From: Asterias amurensis
Taxonomy: Eukaryota; Echinodermata; Asteroidea; Forcipulatida; Asteriidae
Direction: 5' to 3'
DNA: 64,000 nucleotides
Assembly: GCF_032118995.1 (NCBI RefSeq)
Contig: NC_092648.1
Location: 17,822,450 to 17,886,449 of the forward strand
The notes under the pieces: generated by a model
The model's database searches: none
Seen by the model: only the letters and a program-made list of their open reading frames with translations
Told to the model about the DNA's origin: nothing
Program-made: the position numbers and the translations under genes
Shown here: positions 12,801-23,236 of the stretch, piece by piece
Numbering within the stretch: position 1 is the first letter of the stretch
Layout of the letters: each line of letters opens with the position of its first letter

Positions 12801-12986
12801 TTGTTAGTGTTACTGTTATATTGTTAATTTTGTAAATTGATTTATAGTGCCAGTCAAAATGCCTGCAATTTTTAGATGAAAATTTATTTTTACCTTGTAC
12901 ACATCGCCATAGGTTCCACTCCCTATTCTTTGTAAAAGTTCAAAATCCTCTAAAGGATTACGGTTCTGTATAAGTCTCGGATTCAT
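697..12986 (-). CDS. MAP4K3-like: MAP4K3/MAP4K5-type germinal-centre kinase, 5' half (4 exons, runs off left edge)
   Basis: Ste20-family Ser/Thr kinase that in known animals acts upstream of JNK and nutrient/mTOR signalling in the cytoplasm. Exons read right to left: 12894-12986, 8083-8140, 6601-6756, 697-800. They join in phase into 137 residues. Visible kinase landmarks are the glycine loop GSGTYG (residues 22-27), the ATP-binding Lys of AALKVIK (K44), the helix C Glu in QKEI (E60), the segment [12 protein letters not shown], the hinge-region stretch [14 protein letters not shown], and the catalytic HRDIK (133-137). The stretch [20 protein letters not shown] and the LRRDKLW loop favour MAP4K3 over MAP4K5, but I cannot separate them firmly. 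The start is a Met in a strong context (gccaccATGa). The activation loop, the rest of the kinase domain and the citron-homology domain must lie beyond position 1. Intron 2 uses a GC donor. Confidence 0.93.
1074..1230. repeat. TTAA family B fragment
   Basis: Starts TTAAAGGAACACGTTGACTT and continues GATCGGTCGAGTTGGTC; the right half is missing. Confidence 0.7.
1920..2052. repeat. Minisatellite, about 31-33 bp x 4
   Basis: Repeats of AAGGAACACAGACTGCTCC followed by A-A/T-ACCCAATCTT, ending in a GATCTTAAGATC palindrome. Confidence 0.75.
3933..3995 (+). repeat. Degraded tRNA-derived SINE head
   Basis: CAGTTCAGTTGGTCCAGAGT and CCAGCACGTTAATCCAGAG match the SINE at 52020 with substitutions in both boxes. 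Confidence 0.45.
6059..6421. mobile_element. Foldback element family D, copy 1, with 10-bp target duplication
   Basis: TIRs AAGCTTGGGC / GCCCAAGCTT. The interior is dense in ATCGCGATA words. AGGGCTGACT flanks both sides exactly (6049-6058 and 6422-6431). Confidence 0.9.
6601..6756 (-). CDS. MAP4K3-like: MAP4K exon 3 (helix C to hinge)
   Basis: 156 bp encoding [10 protein letters not shown] through [10 protein letters not shown]. Acceptor acacag, donor gtaagt, phases 1 in and 1 out. It carries the helix C Glu and the hinge. Confidence 0.93.
6777..7125. repeat. TTAA family A, two half copies side by side
   Basis: TTAAAGCCACTGGACAC at 6779 and TTAAAGGCATCGGACAC at 6912 each begin the same unit (GGTAATTA, AATAATTATTA, ACTTACTTGGTAAC). 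Confidence 0.7.
7470..7710 (+). repeat. SINE-like unit
   Basis: A stretch ending TGTGTGTCAGGCGACTTGC and then an A-rich tail (AAAATAAAAAACAATAAAAA). The upstream part has a CTTCGAATTGATG box resembling a B box. Family not identified. Confidence 0.4.
8083..8140 (-). CDS. MAP4K3-like: MAP4K exon 2 (ATP-binding Lys)
   Basis: 58 bp encoding [19 protein letters not shown] plus one base. The acceptor is ttgcag. The donor is GC in the context AG|GCAAGT, which is the known consensus for GC-AG introns. Phase 1 out. Confidence 0.9.
8483..8856. mobile_element. TTAA family C foldback element, copy 1
   Basis: TTAAAGCCATTGGACCCTTT at the left and its complement at the right, both including TTAA. Contains GTGTCATGACA. 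No open frame. Confidence 0.82.
11703..12637. mobile_element. 935-bp nested foldback element
   Basis: Outer arms 11703-12010 and about 12325-12637 are near-perfect inverted repeats with ends TAGCCCCATAAATCGG / CCGATTTATGGGGCTA. AGTCTATG flanks both sides (11694-11701, 12638-12645). Inside are a second inverted repeat, a 62-bp direct duplication and a 42-bp-arm hairpin. No transposase frame. Lies in MAP4K intron 1. Confidence 0.88.
12231..12319. repeat. Near-perfect hairpin inside the nested element
   Basis: Arms of about 42 nt around a TTA loop (CTCCCG-TTA-CGGGAG), with one mismatch (CGTCCGG against CCGAACG). Confidence 0.9.
12894..12986 (-). CDS. MAP4K3-like: MAP4K exon 1 (initiator Met to DVYK)
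   Basis: 31 codons starting at the Met codon at 12986-12984, covering the N-terminal lobe start and the glycine-rich loop. It ends at a GT donor (AAG|GTA) in phase 0. Confidence 0.93.
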
Positions 12987-14388
12987 GGTGGCTTTATTAC
13001 GACATTAGTCCGGGAAGAAACGGGTAAATATCCACAAATTCCTGGCGAAATATGTTCACATTTTCGGCGACTGTCAATGTCACACCATTCAGCATTATTC
13101 ACACCGCACTTACTTCCGCACTGCGCATTGCATTATGCATGAAATGATGGAAAGCACAAACTCAACGGATGTACATGTGTACATACATCAGGTACATACA
13201 ACTGACGAGGCCGAGTGTGTTTTTCTTACGGTGTGTACGCGCAAGAAAAATGTATCACTGGTGTACGCAAACCGCGTTTTTAGTGTATTGGGTGTAGTAC
13301 CAGTGGTAGTAGGGGACCAATTTTAACGTGGTTTGCATTCATGTCAAATGATGGCGCTATTTCAAATAGGGAGGGTGGGGGTCATTAATTTTAGTGTGTT
13401 GGTAGAACTTCAAGGCTAACTTGCTACATGAGCTTATTATTTCGAGTAAGAAATTTTGCTTCTGGATGAAAGGTCATCATAGTTGTTACTGTGAAAGCCC
13501 ATGGAGTGTGATTTGGGTTTTTTTCACTTTAAAATCGCGCCTTCAATTCCCCCAAGTTGTTTTTTTTATAGTTCTTTGCTGGAGGTCGGCCGTGCTATCA
13601 GCAAATTAATTAACAAAATTTTTTTTTGCAAATTATCCTCCATTAACTTCTTGGAACTAGTACTAGCTTCATTCCGAGGTGTCTGTTAAAATTGTTACAT
13701 TTTACATCAAACTTGTTTACGTCTGAAAAAGTTTCATCTGTACAAATTTCAGTCCACTCAAAAGTTTGCGAGGTTCTTCTTTTTTTTCTTTGGTGGACAT
13801 GTTTTATGCTAGCAAAATTGATTTAATGTTACTGTGATGAGATACACCCCCATCTAGACCTTTGCTAAACATCCAATAATACTTTTGCAATTTTAATTGG
13901 GGGGGGGGGGACGGTTGGTTTGCTTTGCATAAAAAAGGACTGATCTGACAAATCGCTGATGCAAATTCAACATCTATTATGATGTGTGGTGCCTATATAT
14001 CTCATCCCAATCACAAATATCATGATAAACCATAATGTGTAATTCGACTCCCCAGTCCTTTTTTTTCAAAACAATTTTTGTTAAATCCTTATCATCATTG
14101 AGTGATTGGAGAAAACGGATGTCTTCTGACACGCCCCTCCCTACTGTGTCCCCAATGAACAAAATTTAAGCAGAATTATTGTTGAGGGCGGGCTTTTGCT
14201 ATTTCTGGGGATGATCACTAGGTGGCGCTATTGTAAAACTTAGTGTTTATGATTTTATTTTGTGGTCTCAGAGCCAGCCAGAAGCAGACATTCACTTTAT
14301 TTATGTGTCAATATTCTATGAACTTATTCATCGTACGTAATTCTCCCCGTTTCCTTGAAGTAAAAGCTGACTGTCGAGAGATTTTACC
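12987..14388. promoter_or_regulatory. Head-to-head promoter region between MAP4K and CRIPT
   Basis: 1402 bp separate the two divergent start codons. At 13110-13135 the sequence has a CTTCCG (ETS-like) and CTGCGCATTG (NRF1-like) stretch. At about 14213-14230 a TCACTAGGTGGCGCTA word resembles the CTCF core. Transcription start sites cannot be read from sequence alone. A poly-G run lies near 13900. Confidence 0.45.
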
Positions 14389-14404
14389 ATGGTTTGTGAA
14401 AAGT
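14389..14404 (+). CDS. CRIPT: CRIPT exon 1 (micro coding exon)
   Basis: Encodes MVCEK plus one base. The donor is T|gtaagt. Too short for ORF finding; recovered from phase and homology to the CRIPT N-terminus. Confidence 0.93.
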
Positions 14405-16621
14405 GTAAGTATGCCCTTTTGTTTTGTATTTATTGAGAATGAGGAGAGGGACACATTTCTGACCGACGACGACACTATTATTATTATACCATTAACTCGA
14501 GTGGCAATCAAAATTTGACATTTTTTTGTAATAACTCACCCCACAGCTGCAGCACAGTCAATAATAACGTGAGTCAATAACATGATCAACATAACGCATT
14601 ATTATTTATGGTAATCTGACAAGCAATATGAATCATAATGCTAGTGATCTGACAATACAAAAATGTACACAGCCAATTAATTATGTCTGTACGGAATGAT
14701 ATACATGTAGGATAGTACTGTTATTTTTTATACACGGATCCCCACATAAAACATAGTTTTTGGTACTGAAACAGGTTTTAAATTTCTAACTCAACCGCCC
14801 CCAGCCCAGCAGGATCAACGTCCCCCAAAACAGTCACTTACTCACTGACCGTGTTCAGTGCTCGTCTGGCTTTTTAAGTTTATAATGTTTTTGTTTATAA
14901 AAGCCGGTGCTGGCAATAATATTCACTGGCTGCCTGGATGCCCGCAAAAAACTAGAGCCTACTTTGTGTGCCTGTTGATGTTAAATTGATGTGATTACTA
15001 ACTGTTGTTGTGATTTTGTAGTCACAAGATGGGAATCAGACCATGATTTACTTAATAATAAAAAAAATCTGTTGGGGGCCACAAATCAGGGAAAAAATGG
15101 TACTAACGAACTATTGTTGTTTTTGTTTAAGTTTTATAAGAGATGCAATGTTTTAATACCAAATACAGGCGAGAAAAAGCTTGGGAAGGTCATAACCCCA
15201 GATCCATGGAAATCAGGAGCCAGAAATACTACAGGTAAAGATGGAAAAACAAAGCTGCATGTTTGTTTGTTTTGGCTTTTTGTAAATATTTAAAATACGG
15301 TTTTGTTTTCTGTGTCAATTACTGACAAAAGTTAAGACATGTGAAGCTTCTGAACCAAGGGAAGCTCTGCTAGCATATTGGTCATGGATCTTCATGAGTC
15401 AAGATGAGTTAAGTAAACTAATGCTTTATTCTTCTTTTTTAAAATACATTTTAGAGGGTGGAGGGCGGAAGGTTGGTGAAAACAAGTTACTGACGGGCAA
15501 GAAAGCAAGGTAAGAGAGAACGTTCTGTAAGGGCTTTATATGATGCATAGAATCTTTAATTATCAGAGTCCTCTAAAAAAATGTTTTTGTCTAAAACTGC
15601 TTTAAACAACAGGATTGGCTTTTCTCACTGGTCCACAATTTACTTGTTTTCTTCCAACTTATATTATACTTGTAATTTAGAAATAATATTGACAATCGGT
15701 TGTTTAAATGTAGCAGTGGATAAACAATAAATTACCAAGTAGACCACCCCCTAAACAGTATTGTGTCTGGTCCTCATGTGTTTTAACCAGCAGTTGGTTA
15801 GCGGATCACTGTTTATTAAATTGTGTCTTATGTTCCTATCTCCATCAGATATAACCCATACACAACACAATTCAACAAGTGTCGAATCTGTAAGCAGTCT
15901 GTACATCAAGTTGGCTCCCACTACTGCCAAGGATGTGCATATAAAATAGGTACGTACTTTTTAAAGCACAACTTGGGCACAGCAAGGCTGGACAGTCCTG
16001 GCACCCATATTTGTAAACATCATAGGATTGTTAATAGTTGCTGGTTCTCAAAAACTGTTATCTGAATGGGAGACTTTTCTAGCGCTAGGTGGCAGCAGAC
16101 TTATCGGGTAAATTTCCATTGTTAACAATGGATTGACCTGGTAAGTCTGCTACCACTGAATAATCTTAAGCATCCCAAAAGTTCTCCATTGGTATGAACA
16201 TAATAATTTTTGTCTTTCTGAAATTCAGTCATTAGGACTATCGCAAGTGAAATTGATGTTATTTAACATTGTCTGGTTAGGCAATGTAATTAAACATAGC
16301 ATTGCCTGATGTTGACCAAGTTCACAGTTAAAACAAGTTCTGGAGGCAATTCAGTTACTGCTTGTATTTCACCTAGACAAAAGTCAGCCATCTATAAGTA
16401 TTGAACATGATGTATACTTGGTGTAACCAGTTTCTCAAATATGTCTGCAATTGTCTGCTAAACAGCTCCATGAAAAATGAATTTTTCACAAATTTTTACA
16501 GAAGTGTTAAGTTTTAACCAAAGGAAACTAAAACTTGTGTATGTTTTCCCTTTCAGGAATCTGTGCAATGTGTGGCAAGAAGATCTTGGACACCAAGAAA
16601 TACAAGCAGACATCTGTATGA
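14389..16621 (+). CDS. CRIPT: CRIPT, cysteine-rich PDZ-binding protein (complete, 5 exons)
   Basis: Exons are 14389-14404, 15169-15234, 15455-15509, 15849-15949 and 16557-16621. They total 303 bp, encoding 100 aa and a stop. The human protein is 101 aa. Every junction is GT-AG and in phase. The protein starts MVCEKCEKKLGKVITPDPW and has four CxxC pairs (C3/C6, CRIC, CQGC, CAMC) expected to bind zinc. It ends in QTSV, the C-terminal PDZ ligand that in vertebrates binds the third PDZ domain of PSD-95. CRIPT orthologues are also linked to the minor spliceosome. The start lies in an ACCATGG context. The first exon codes only 16 bases, which automatic tools may miss. It is divergent from the MAP4K gene. 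Confidence 0.97.
15169..15234 (+). CDS. CRIPT: CRIPT exon 2
   Basis: 66 bp encoding CEKKLGKVITPDPWKSGARN plus TT. Acceptor atacag, donor gtaaag, phase 1 in and 1 out. Confidence 0.96.
15455..15509 (+). CDS. CRIPT: CRIPT exon 3
   Basis: 55 bp encoding EGGGRKVGENKLLTGKKA plus AG. Acceptor ttttag, donor gtaaga. Matches the GGRKLNENK region of vertebrate CRIPT. Confidence 0.94.
15849..15949 (+). CDS. CRIPT: CRIPT exon 4
   Basis: 101 bp encoding RYNPYTTQFNKCRICKQSVH and on through HYCQGCAYKI. Two CxxC zinc pairs are present. Donor gtacgt. Confidence 0.96.
16104..16160. repeat. Hairpin in CRIPT intron 4
   Basis: Inverted repeat centred on the perfect palindrome CCATTGTTAACAATGG, flanked by GGCAGCAGACTTA / TAAGTCTGCTACC arms. 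Short foldback remnant. Confidence 0.6.
16557..16621 (+). CDS. CRIPT: CRIPT exon 5 with stop and PDZ ligand
   Basis: 65 bp encoding GICAMCGKKILDTKNY-like sequence (here DTKKYKQTSV) and TGA at 16619-16621. A pyrimidine-rich tract precedes the acceptor ttccctttcag. Confidence 0.96.
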
Positions 16622-17643
16622 GCCGAACCCTTCACATCCAGAGTCAGACGTTTGAACTGAGACTAAGAAAAGACTTGAGAAGTATCTATAACTAGATAAT
16701 TTCTGGGTACAACCATGAGTAAATCTCTTTCGGGAGGACTGCTGGCTCTGAAGAAACCCCAGTTATGGTTAAAATTAGGGTCAATGACAGAGACCACACT
16801 GGGTTAGAGATCACACCGGCTCTTGTTAACTTGTTATAGTTATTTCTGATTTGTCCACCATAGCGTTAGCCAGAGGGCTGTTTGGGAGTCTTTTTGACAT
16901 GAAATCTGGTCACCCTGTACTGTCATTTACATGAATTGCAAGTGAACAATTTGGACACTCAGTTTTCAAATTTCCAGCACCTTGTAAAGCTTCAAACATC
17001 ACTTAAAAAGACTTCATTTTAAGAAGTGCTCTTCCGTTATCATATACATGTAGTAAGGCCTGTAGTATGGCCAGTTGTCATGCAGAGGGAAATTTGTATT
17101 TGAAAATCCAGTTGAAGAACAATTCATTTCCACCTCTCCTTGCCCTGTTATTGTGCAATGGGAGACTTTTGGATGGTGCAAGACAGTGGTGCATGTGCTC
17201 GGACCTACACGCGCAATACTAAGCATAGCTGTGTGCATGCCCAGAGCCACAAAAAGGAACGTTATGTCTGCGTCTCAAAGGTCTCCCATTGAAACCAAAA
17301 GATGCCACCTGCTTACTAACCAAAATGACTAGTGGTAAAGATGTAAAAAAGTGTACATATAAGTAGTTTTGTTTTAATTAGTGTTTAAGTTGTATACATT
17401 TCCTGACAAGTTTCTCAGTTGTTGTCTAAAATATAGAGAAATGTGTTTGAAATGAGAGTGCATTGACCTACAGATGGAACAATGATAGTATTAGTACCAG
17501 GTGGATTTATAATGTGGTGCCAAAATATCGGGGGGAATCAATAGGACACCCATCAAAACAAACAACAAAGTTAATAACAAAATGTTTAAAGTAAGATGTA
17601 AGGCATTTATTTTAACATAAATTTTGTAAATGTGCATAATATT

Positions 17644-17649
17644 AATAAA
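17644..17649 (+). terminator. Candidate CRIPT polyadenylation signal
   Basis: First clear AATAAA downstream of the CRIPT stop, giving a 3' UTR of about 1 kb. AATAAA is common by chance in AT-rich DNA, so this is weak. Confidence 0.3.
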
Positions 17650-17751
17650 TACAATCAAATGCAAGAACAATGAATGTGTGATAAGTCAATATTATGTGCA
17701 TGAGTTAATTAAATGTACAGAATGTGTAACCCTGGAGTTGATTCAAGTCAG

Positions 17752-17950
17752 ATATTCGTACTTGAGCCCAGTTCATGATTCCAGCAAGTGCGAATGCGAA
17801 TGTTTACGTCGCAAATTCACAAAGAATAATTTGCAACGGATGAAATGTGTTCAACTCCTGCAAAACATTCGCTGCAAATACAGCCATGTCAACATTAACT
17901 GCGCATGGAAGTATGAACCGAGCTCGAGTCTGAATCCATGTTACAAAACT
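17752..17950. repeat. Family H repeat, copy 1
   Basis: GAGCCCAGTTCATGATTCC to GAAGTATGAACCGAGCTC with GCAAATTC/GAATG motifs. An open frame crossing it has no protein signature. Confidence 0.6.
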
Positions 17951-18048
17951 AGTTTAAGAAGGGAATTATTGTGTCCTCTCACACCACCAGTAATGTGCAT
18001 TTCAACTCGAGTCTTGTAAGTCGTCTTCACAAACTCACTGGATTAGCA

Positions 18049-18435
18049 TTAAAGACAGTGGACACTACTGGTAATTGTCAAAGACCAGTCTTCTCACTTG
18101 GTGTATCTCAACATATGCATTAATTAACAAACCTGTGAAAATTTGAGCTCAATCGGTTGTAGAAGTTGCGAGATAATAATGAAAGAAAAAAACACCCTTG
18201 TCACACGAAGTTGTGTGCTTTCTGATGCTTGATTTCGAGACCTCAAGTTCTAAACTTGAGGTCTCTAAATCAAATTCGTGGAAAATTACTTCTCTCTCGA
18301 AAACTACTTCACTTCAGAGGGAGCTGTTTCTCACAATGTTTTATACTATCAACCTCTCCCCATTACTGGTAATCAAGAAAGGTTTTGTGATGATAATTAT
18401 TTTGAGTAATTACCAATAGTGTCCACTGCCTTTAA
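18049..18435. mobile_element. TTAA family A foldback element
   Basis: TTAAAGACAGTGGACACTAC at the left, GTGTCCACTGCCTTTAA at the right. The centre has the palindrome CCTCAAGTTCTAAACTTGAGG. Confidence 0.85.
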
Positions 18436-18574
18436 ACAGACATACATGTATGGGGGCGCTCATTACAAGAAACTCAAATTACATACTAAGGAGCAAGCAC
18501 ATGACCTGACTTGCAACGATGTCTACACATCCTCAAAGCCAATAATCTCACACTCATGAAGAGTTCACAACTGT

Positions 18575-18964
18575 TTAAAGGAACACGTTGCCTTGGATCG
18601 GTCGAGTTGGTCTTTGAAAGGCGTTTGTAACCGTTTGTTATAAAATGCATATGATTAGAACGATAAATTAAAAGTAGAATTTAATGATCCACACAAGTAT
18701 AACTCGAAATTGCGTGGTTTTCCTTACACCTCGTCGACAAACACGGTCGGCCATTTATGGGAGTAAATTTTTTTACTCCCATAAATGGCCGACCGTGTTA
18801 GTTCGCAAAGTAAAAGGAAAACCACACAATTTCGAGGCAAATGTGTGTGGATCATTGTATTCTACTTTTAAAACATCTTTCAAACCGTGTGCATTTTATA
18901 ACAAACCGTTACAAACGCTTTTCAAGGACCAACTCGACCGATCCAAGGCAGTGTGTTCCTTTAA
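18575..18964. mobile_element. TTAA family B foldback element
   Basis: TTAAAGGAACACGTTGCCTT with its complement at the right end; the centre has the palindromic ACGGTCGGCCATTTATGGG unit and its complement. Confidence 0.85.
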
Positions 18965-19104
18965 CCATGGTCCTTGCATTTACAACAGTAGATTATTGAA
19001 ACAGTCACTGGTTTGATGAAACTAGTTATGGGTGCTCAGTAATCATAGTGCACATGATGGGTGGATGTAAAGAGTGATCTTAGAGACAGTACATAAGGTG
19101 CCAT

Positions 19105-19195
19105 TTGGCGGTCGTAACCAATAACTGTTTCGGTTGAGTTTGCCTTTGGTAAATCACTTGCCATTAACCGAAACAGTTATGGGTTACAACCGCCA
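19105..19195. repeat. Hairpin / short foldback
   Basis: Arms GCGGTCGTAACCAATAACTG and its near complement (CAGTTATGGGTTACAACCGC) flank a loop of about 30 bp. Likely a short MITE. Confidence 0.6.
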
Positions 19196-21104
19196 CAACG
19201 CACTCCTGGGTTAGGTGAAGTACATGTAACTAATAGACCCTGTGCATTAGCTGCCTTCTTTGATGGCAAACAATGAAAAGTAATACAATATTTGATTTAA
19301 ATCTTGAGACTGGTTTCACCAGAGAAAAGACATCGGTGTCTTTTTGTTTAAAATCCACTCAACCAATTCTTTGTTCACTTGAGTGCAACGAATTTAAAAT
19401 AACTGGTAAGATTATAGTGCAAAAGCATGAATAGTATTTAAAAACATATCATTAAATCTAAATAATATTTACATTTGAGGATTCATTACACTAAAAGACT
19501 CTTTTTTTTTTAATTGCAACTTTATGCAATTTTGGGAGGATAACAAAAAATAGCAGCTTCATTGATATCTATAGTAACATCTTCAGCTGCATGTTATTTT
19601 TTTTCACTCTCATAAAATACAGGCTTGATACTTCACGGAGGCAATGGTAGCAATTGCCTCCGTTGTCCCTGGTCATTTTGCCTTGGTGCCTCTTCAAATG
19701 TTCTAATATAAATTTACAATTTCCTCATCTCATAGAGGTGCCCTTTACAAAGGAGGAATCGCCTTATGGCCCTCAGCCATGCTGCTTTATTGCTACATTG
19801 CATTTTCGATTGATACAACATGACAGCCCTGATGGCAAATTTACATTGTTTTGCAGTAAGATACACTTATACTGGTAATGCCCCACAGCACAAACTCAAA
19901 TATCAATTCTGCTTTACAAAAACAGCAGGTAGCACATCATTTTAAAACTTCATTACATCCCCCCCCCCCCCCACAAAAAAAAGAAAAAAAAAATCATGCA
20001 CAAATTTACGTTTTTGGTTGGTTTTGTTTTTAAATTCAATGGATTGTACAAAGGTGATGGACACCCTTTGAACAGTTGAACATTAGATAAATCCACTCAT
20101 TTACAGTGCCAATCTCAGTTCAGAAAAACAAACTTATGAACTACATCCAATATTTATTTTTGAAAACAAATGTGCCAGAAGTTTCTCAACATGATTAGAT
20201 TCACAAGACCATTATATAGCACATTGATAACTGCTTTATTATTAAGCAAAGCTCAAATCACAGAGTTTGAATAGATTCAGAAGCAGATATGGCAGAAGCT
20301 GTAAACAAAAAATTAAATCGCTATTTAAGAAATAAGATTGTTGGAACTTTTTTAAAATTATTATTTACTGGTGTACAAGAGAACTCTAATATCAAAGTCA
20401 ACTTTTCTCCAAAAGCGATCAGAGCATACTGATTGAAATGTCGAGTTGAAATCAACGGTTCTTTTCAGAACATTACATGGTGCTACTGCAAACATTTACT
20501 ATACCATGTCAACTTGTTAAAAAAAAAGTTACTGCTCTCCTTGCACTCCACTCCTAAAATGGTGTAAACAAGATATCTTGCGGATGATGACGCCAGGTGA
20601 TTTGGGTCAATATACCCAATGGTGAACTCATTTTGTTTTACCGTTTTAAATGAATGTAACAAAACCCAAGCAAGAAGACCAACCCCTCTTTGGAATATAT
20701 TTTGTTTTTAAAACTATACAGAAAATCAAACTCATCGTTTTTTATTGCTATAACATCTCATAAAGATCTAATATTTTTTAGTTTTACCCTGAACTGATCT
20801 GTTAGAGGTACTGTTTGCTAAGTGACCCCCCCCCCCCCCATCTCCCTTGCCAAGAGTCCTGCTGGATAAAAGCATCCACAGCAACACTACTCAAGTGTGA
20901 TTCGAACCTACGACCCTCATCAAACCAAAAATAATCATTGCTCATGTACATCAATATATTGTTGATATGAATAACATGCACAAATAATATGTGGCCAGCT
21001 TCCACAGACTCGGAGTCAAGTCACACAAAAAGTTCTCAGTAGATACAGCCTCTTAAAGTTGAATTTCAACGACAAATAAAAATTGAAAGCGATTGATTGA
21101 TTTC

Positions 21105-21690
21105 AATCTGAAGGCTCACTGATGCTTCATACCAGAACCAATCCTCCGGAGAAAAATTTCCCTCTGAAAGCTCACTGATTATAAAGTTCATACCAGTACC
21201 AATCCTCAAGAGAAATATTTACATCTAAAAGCTCACTGATTCTAAAGTTCATACCAGTACCAATCCTCCAGTGAAATATTTCCCTCTGAAAGCTCACTGA
21301 TTATAAAGTTCATACCAGTACCAATCCTCCAGTGAAATATTTCCCTCTGAAAGCTCACTGATTCTAAAGTTCATACCAGTACCAATCCTCCAGTGAAATA
21401 TTTCCCTCTGAAAGCTCACTGATTCTAAAGTTCATACCAGTACCAATCCTCCAGTGAAATATTTCCCTCTGAAAGCTCACTGATTATAAAGTTCATACCA
21501 GTACCAATCCTCCAGTGAAATATTTCCCTCTGAAAGCTCACTGATTCTAAAGTTCATACCAGTACCAATCCTCCAATGAAATATTTCCCTCTGAAAGCTC
21601 ACTGGTTATAAAGTTCATACCAGTACCAATCCTCCAGTGAAATATTTCCCTCTGAAAGCTCACTGATTATAAAGTGTATACCAGTACTAA
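21105..21690. repeat. 61-bp tandem satellite array, about 9-10 units
   Basis: The unit contains GAAAGCTCACTGATT, TTCATACCAGTACCAATCC and TCCAGTGAAATATTTCCC. Each unit is offset by one base per 60-base line, which gives a 61-bp period. The inner units are nearly identical; the outer units are diverged. No open protein frame is maintained. Confidence 0.9.
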
Positions 21691-22263
21691 TCTTTCGAGT
21701 AAAACTTTGTCTGAGAAAAGTAAAAAGCAATAGCATTTGAAATGCTTCTCAATCATTGTTGCTTACTTTAATAGCGGCAATCCAAATAAACACACCAGTT
21801 TCCATCCTAAAAACCAAGACATTTGATGCAACTGATGAAATTTTGTTGTTTAGGTTTAATTTATTGAAAATCAGATGATGGGGCATAGAATCATGAACTT
21901 TCTTTTCATAGTTTCCAAAGTAATAATGTTAAATAATTTTTGTGTGAAATCACTATTCCTGTACAATTCAAAAATGTTTAAACCGGTTTTCATAAATGCA
22001 GACTTGACACTCATTGTTATGGAAGTCGATAACAAATGCTTTGATATATTTGTTAATGTTTCACAAACTGTGTGTAGATTTTCTACTATCACTTGCAAAA
22101 AGTGCATTTTCCCTTCACCCTCTTGTGTACAATAAGGGTATATAAAATATTTAAAAACAACAACCAGAATTTATCTTTGCATAATGCTCATCATTCCTGA
22201 AGTGAACGTAGGTGTACACCACGATTTGACGTAATGCATTTTCAGACAACTTTTACCCTGTTT

Positions 22264-22634
22264 GAATAAGCCATTTGCCAGTTAAATTTGAATAATGTCT
22301 GGTACAATGACTCGCGTAGTTACAATGTACCGCTTACATTTGAATTCCTCAGACTATCGAGACAGTTCCTACATGTAAGTCAAATGGTTCAGGGCAAGCT
22401 TTTGTATAGCTACCTCCAGATGAGCTAACCCTGGTACCATTGTGCCATACACATCCATTCAGAATCATGTATGGGTGTTCACTGTCTCTTACAAACCACG
22501 CAAAAGCTGGCCCCTAACCATGTGACATAGCAACTGTCTCGGTAGTCTGAGGAATATAAATGTAAGTGATAACTTGTGATCAAGCAAGTCATTGTACCAG
22601 ACATTATTCAAATCTAACACGCAAATGGCTTATT
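22264..22634. repeat. Foldback element with about 135-bp arms
   Basis: Arms 22264-22403 and 22502-22634 pair in inverted orientation with small differences (AATAATGTCTGGTACAATGA and its complement; TCCTCAGACTA and its complement). CAACTTTTA occurs just outside both ends and could be a 9-bp target duplication. Confidence 0.7.
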
Positions 22635-22763
22635 GAGCTCAACTTTTATAGCGAATGTTTTTATCTATGTTTGTTCACAATGTTCAGCTGCACGGTCTTC
22701 CCCCGAAACCCACCTTTGGTACATTTTGCTATTTTTTAACTACACGAATTCAAACCAACTGTT

Positions 22764-23200
22764 TGTTTGTACTGATAAGTGTGTTAAAAAAAATGATTCT
22801 GTCATCCTCTCTAAACAATTCAAATGTTGCTAAAATCTTACTAGTAAAACAATATAATATAAAGATTTTATGCGGGATTTTCCCTCTTTAAAAAAAAGGT
22901 GCCAAATCGATCCGTGGGTCCGTGAGTTCTTTCAATTCAGAATAACTTCCTTGGTTTTTTTACGCCTGTGGTTCGACTTTACCTAACTGTTTACCTCTAC
23001 TAGTTACTGTGTAAAAAAAATTCTCTTTTAATCTATAAACAATGCAAATGTTGCTTAAATCATAATAATAAAAGAATATAATATAAAGATTTGTTTGCAG
23101 GAATTTGCCGCTCTAAAAAAAGGTGCAAAATCAATCCTTGGAAGTTTTTTCCATTCAGAATAACTTCCTTGGTGATTTTGACACCTGTGGTTTGACTTCA
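22764..23200. repeat. Tandem duplication of about 225 bp
   Basis: Two direct copies share AATATAATATAAAGATTT, AAAGGTGC and TTCAGAATAACTTCCTTGG at the same spacing. The second copy abuts the stop of TMEM179 exon 5b and is probably in its 3' UTR. Confidence 0.75.
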
Positions 23201-23236
23201 CCTGTAACAGGGCAGAGAGGCGAAGCCCGAGTGCTT

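Larger units (their letters stand above)
8141..12893. other. MAP4K intron 1
   Basis: 4.75 kb. It holds a complete TTAA family C element (8483-8856), a member of the 'CCAAGGAGAAAATGCC' repeat (about 9885-10035) and the 935-bp nested palindromic element (11703-12637). No exon was recognised between these. Confidence 0.7.
16622..23236. other. Tail-to-tail spacer between CRIPT and TMEM179
   Basis: 6.6 kb without a recognisable gene. It holds the CRIPT 3' UTR, a family H repeat (about 17752-17950), TTAA family A (18049-18435), TTAA family B (18575-18964), a hairpin at about 19105-19195, and a 'CCAAGGAGAAAATGCC'-type repeat (about 19640-19850). It also holds the 61-bp tandem array (about 21105-21690), a foldback at 22264-22634 and a tandem duplication (22764-23200). 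Confidence 0.7.

Noticed and set aside
17630..18019. 129-aa open frame on the plus strand
   Set aside because: Covers a family H repeat and no known domain is seen.
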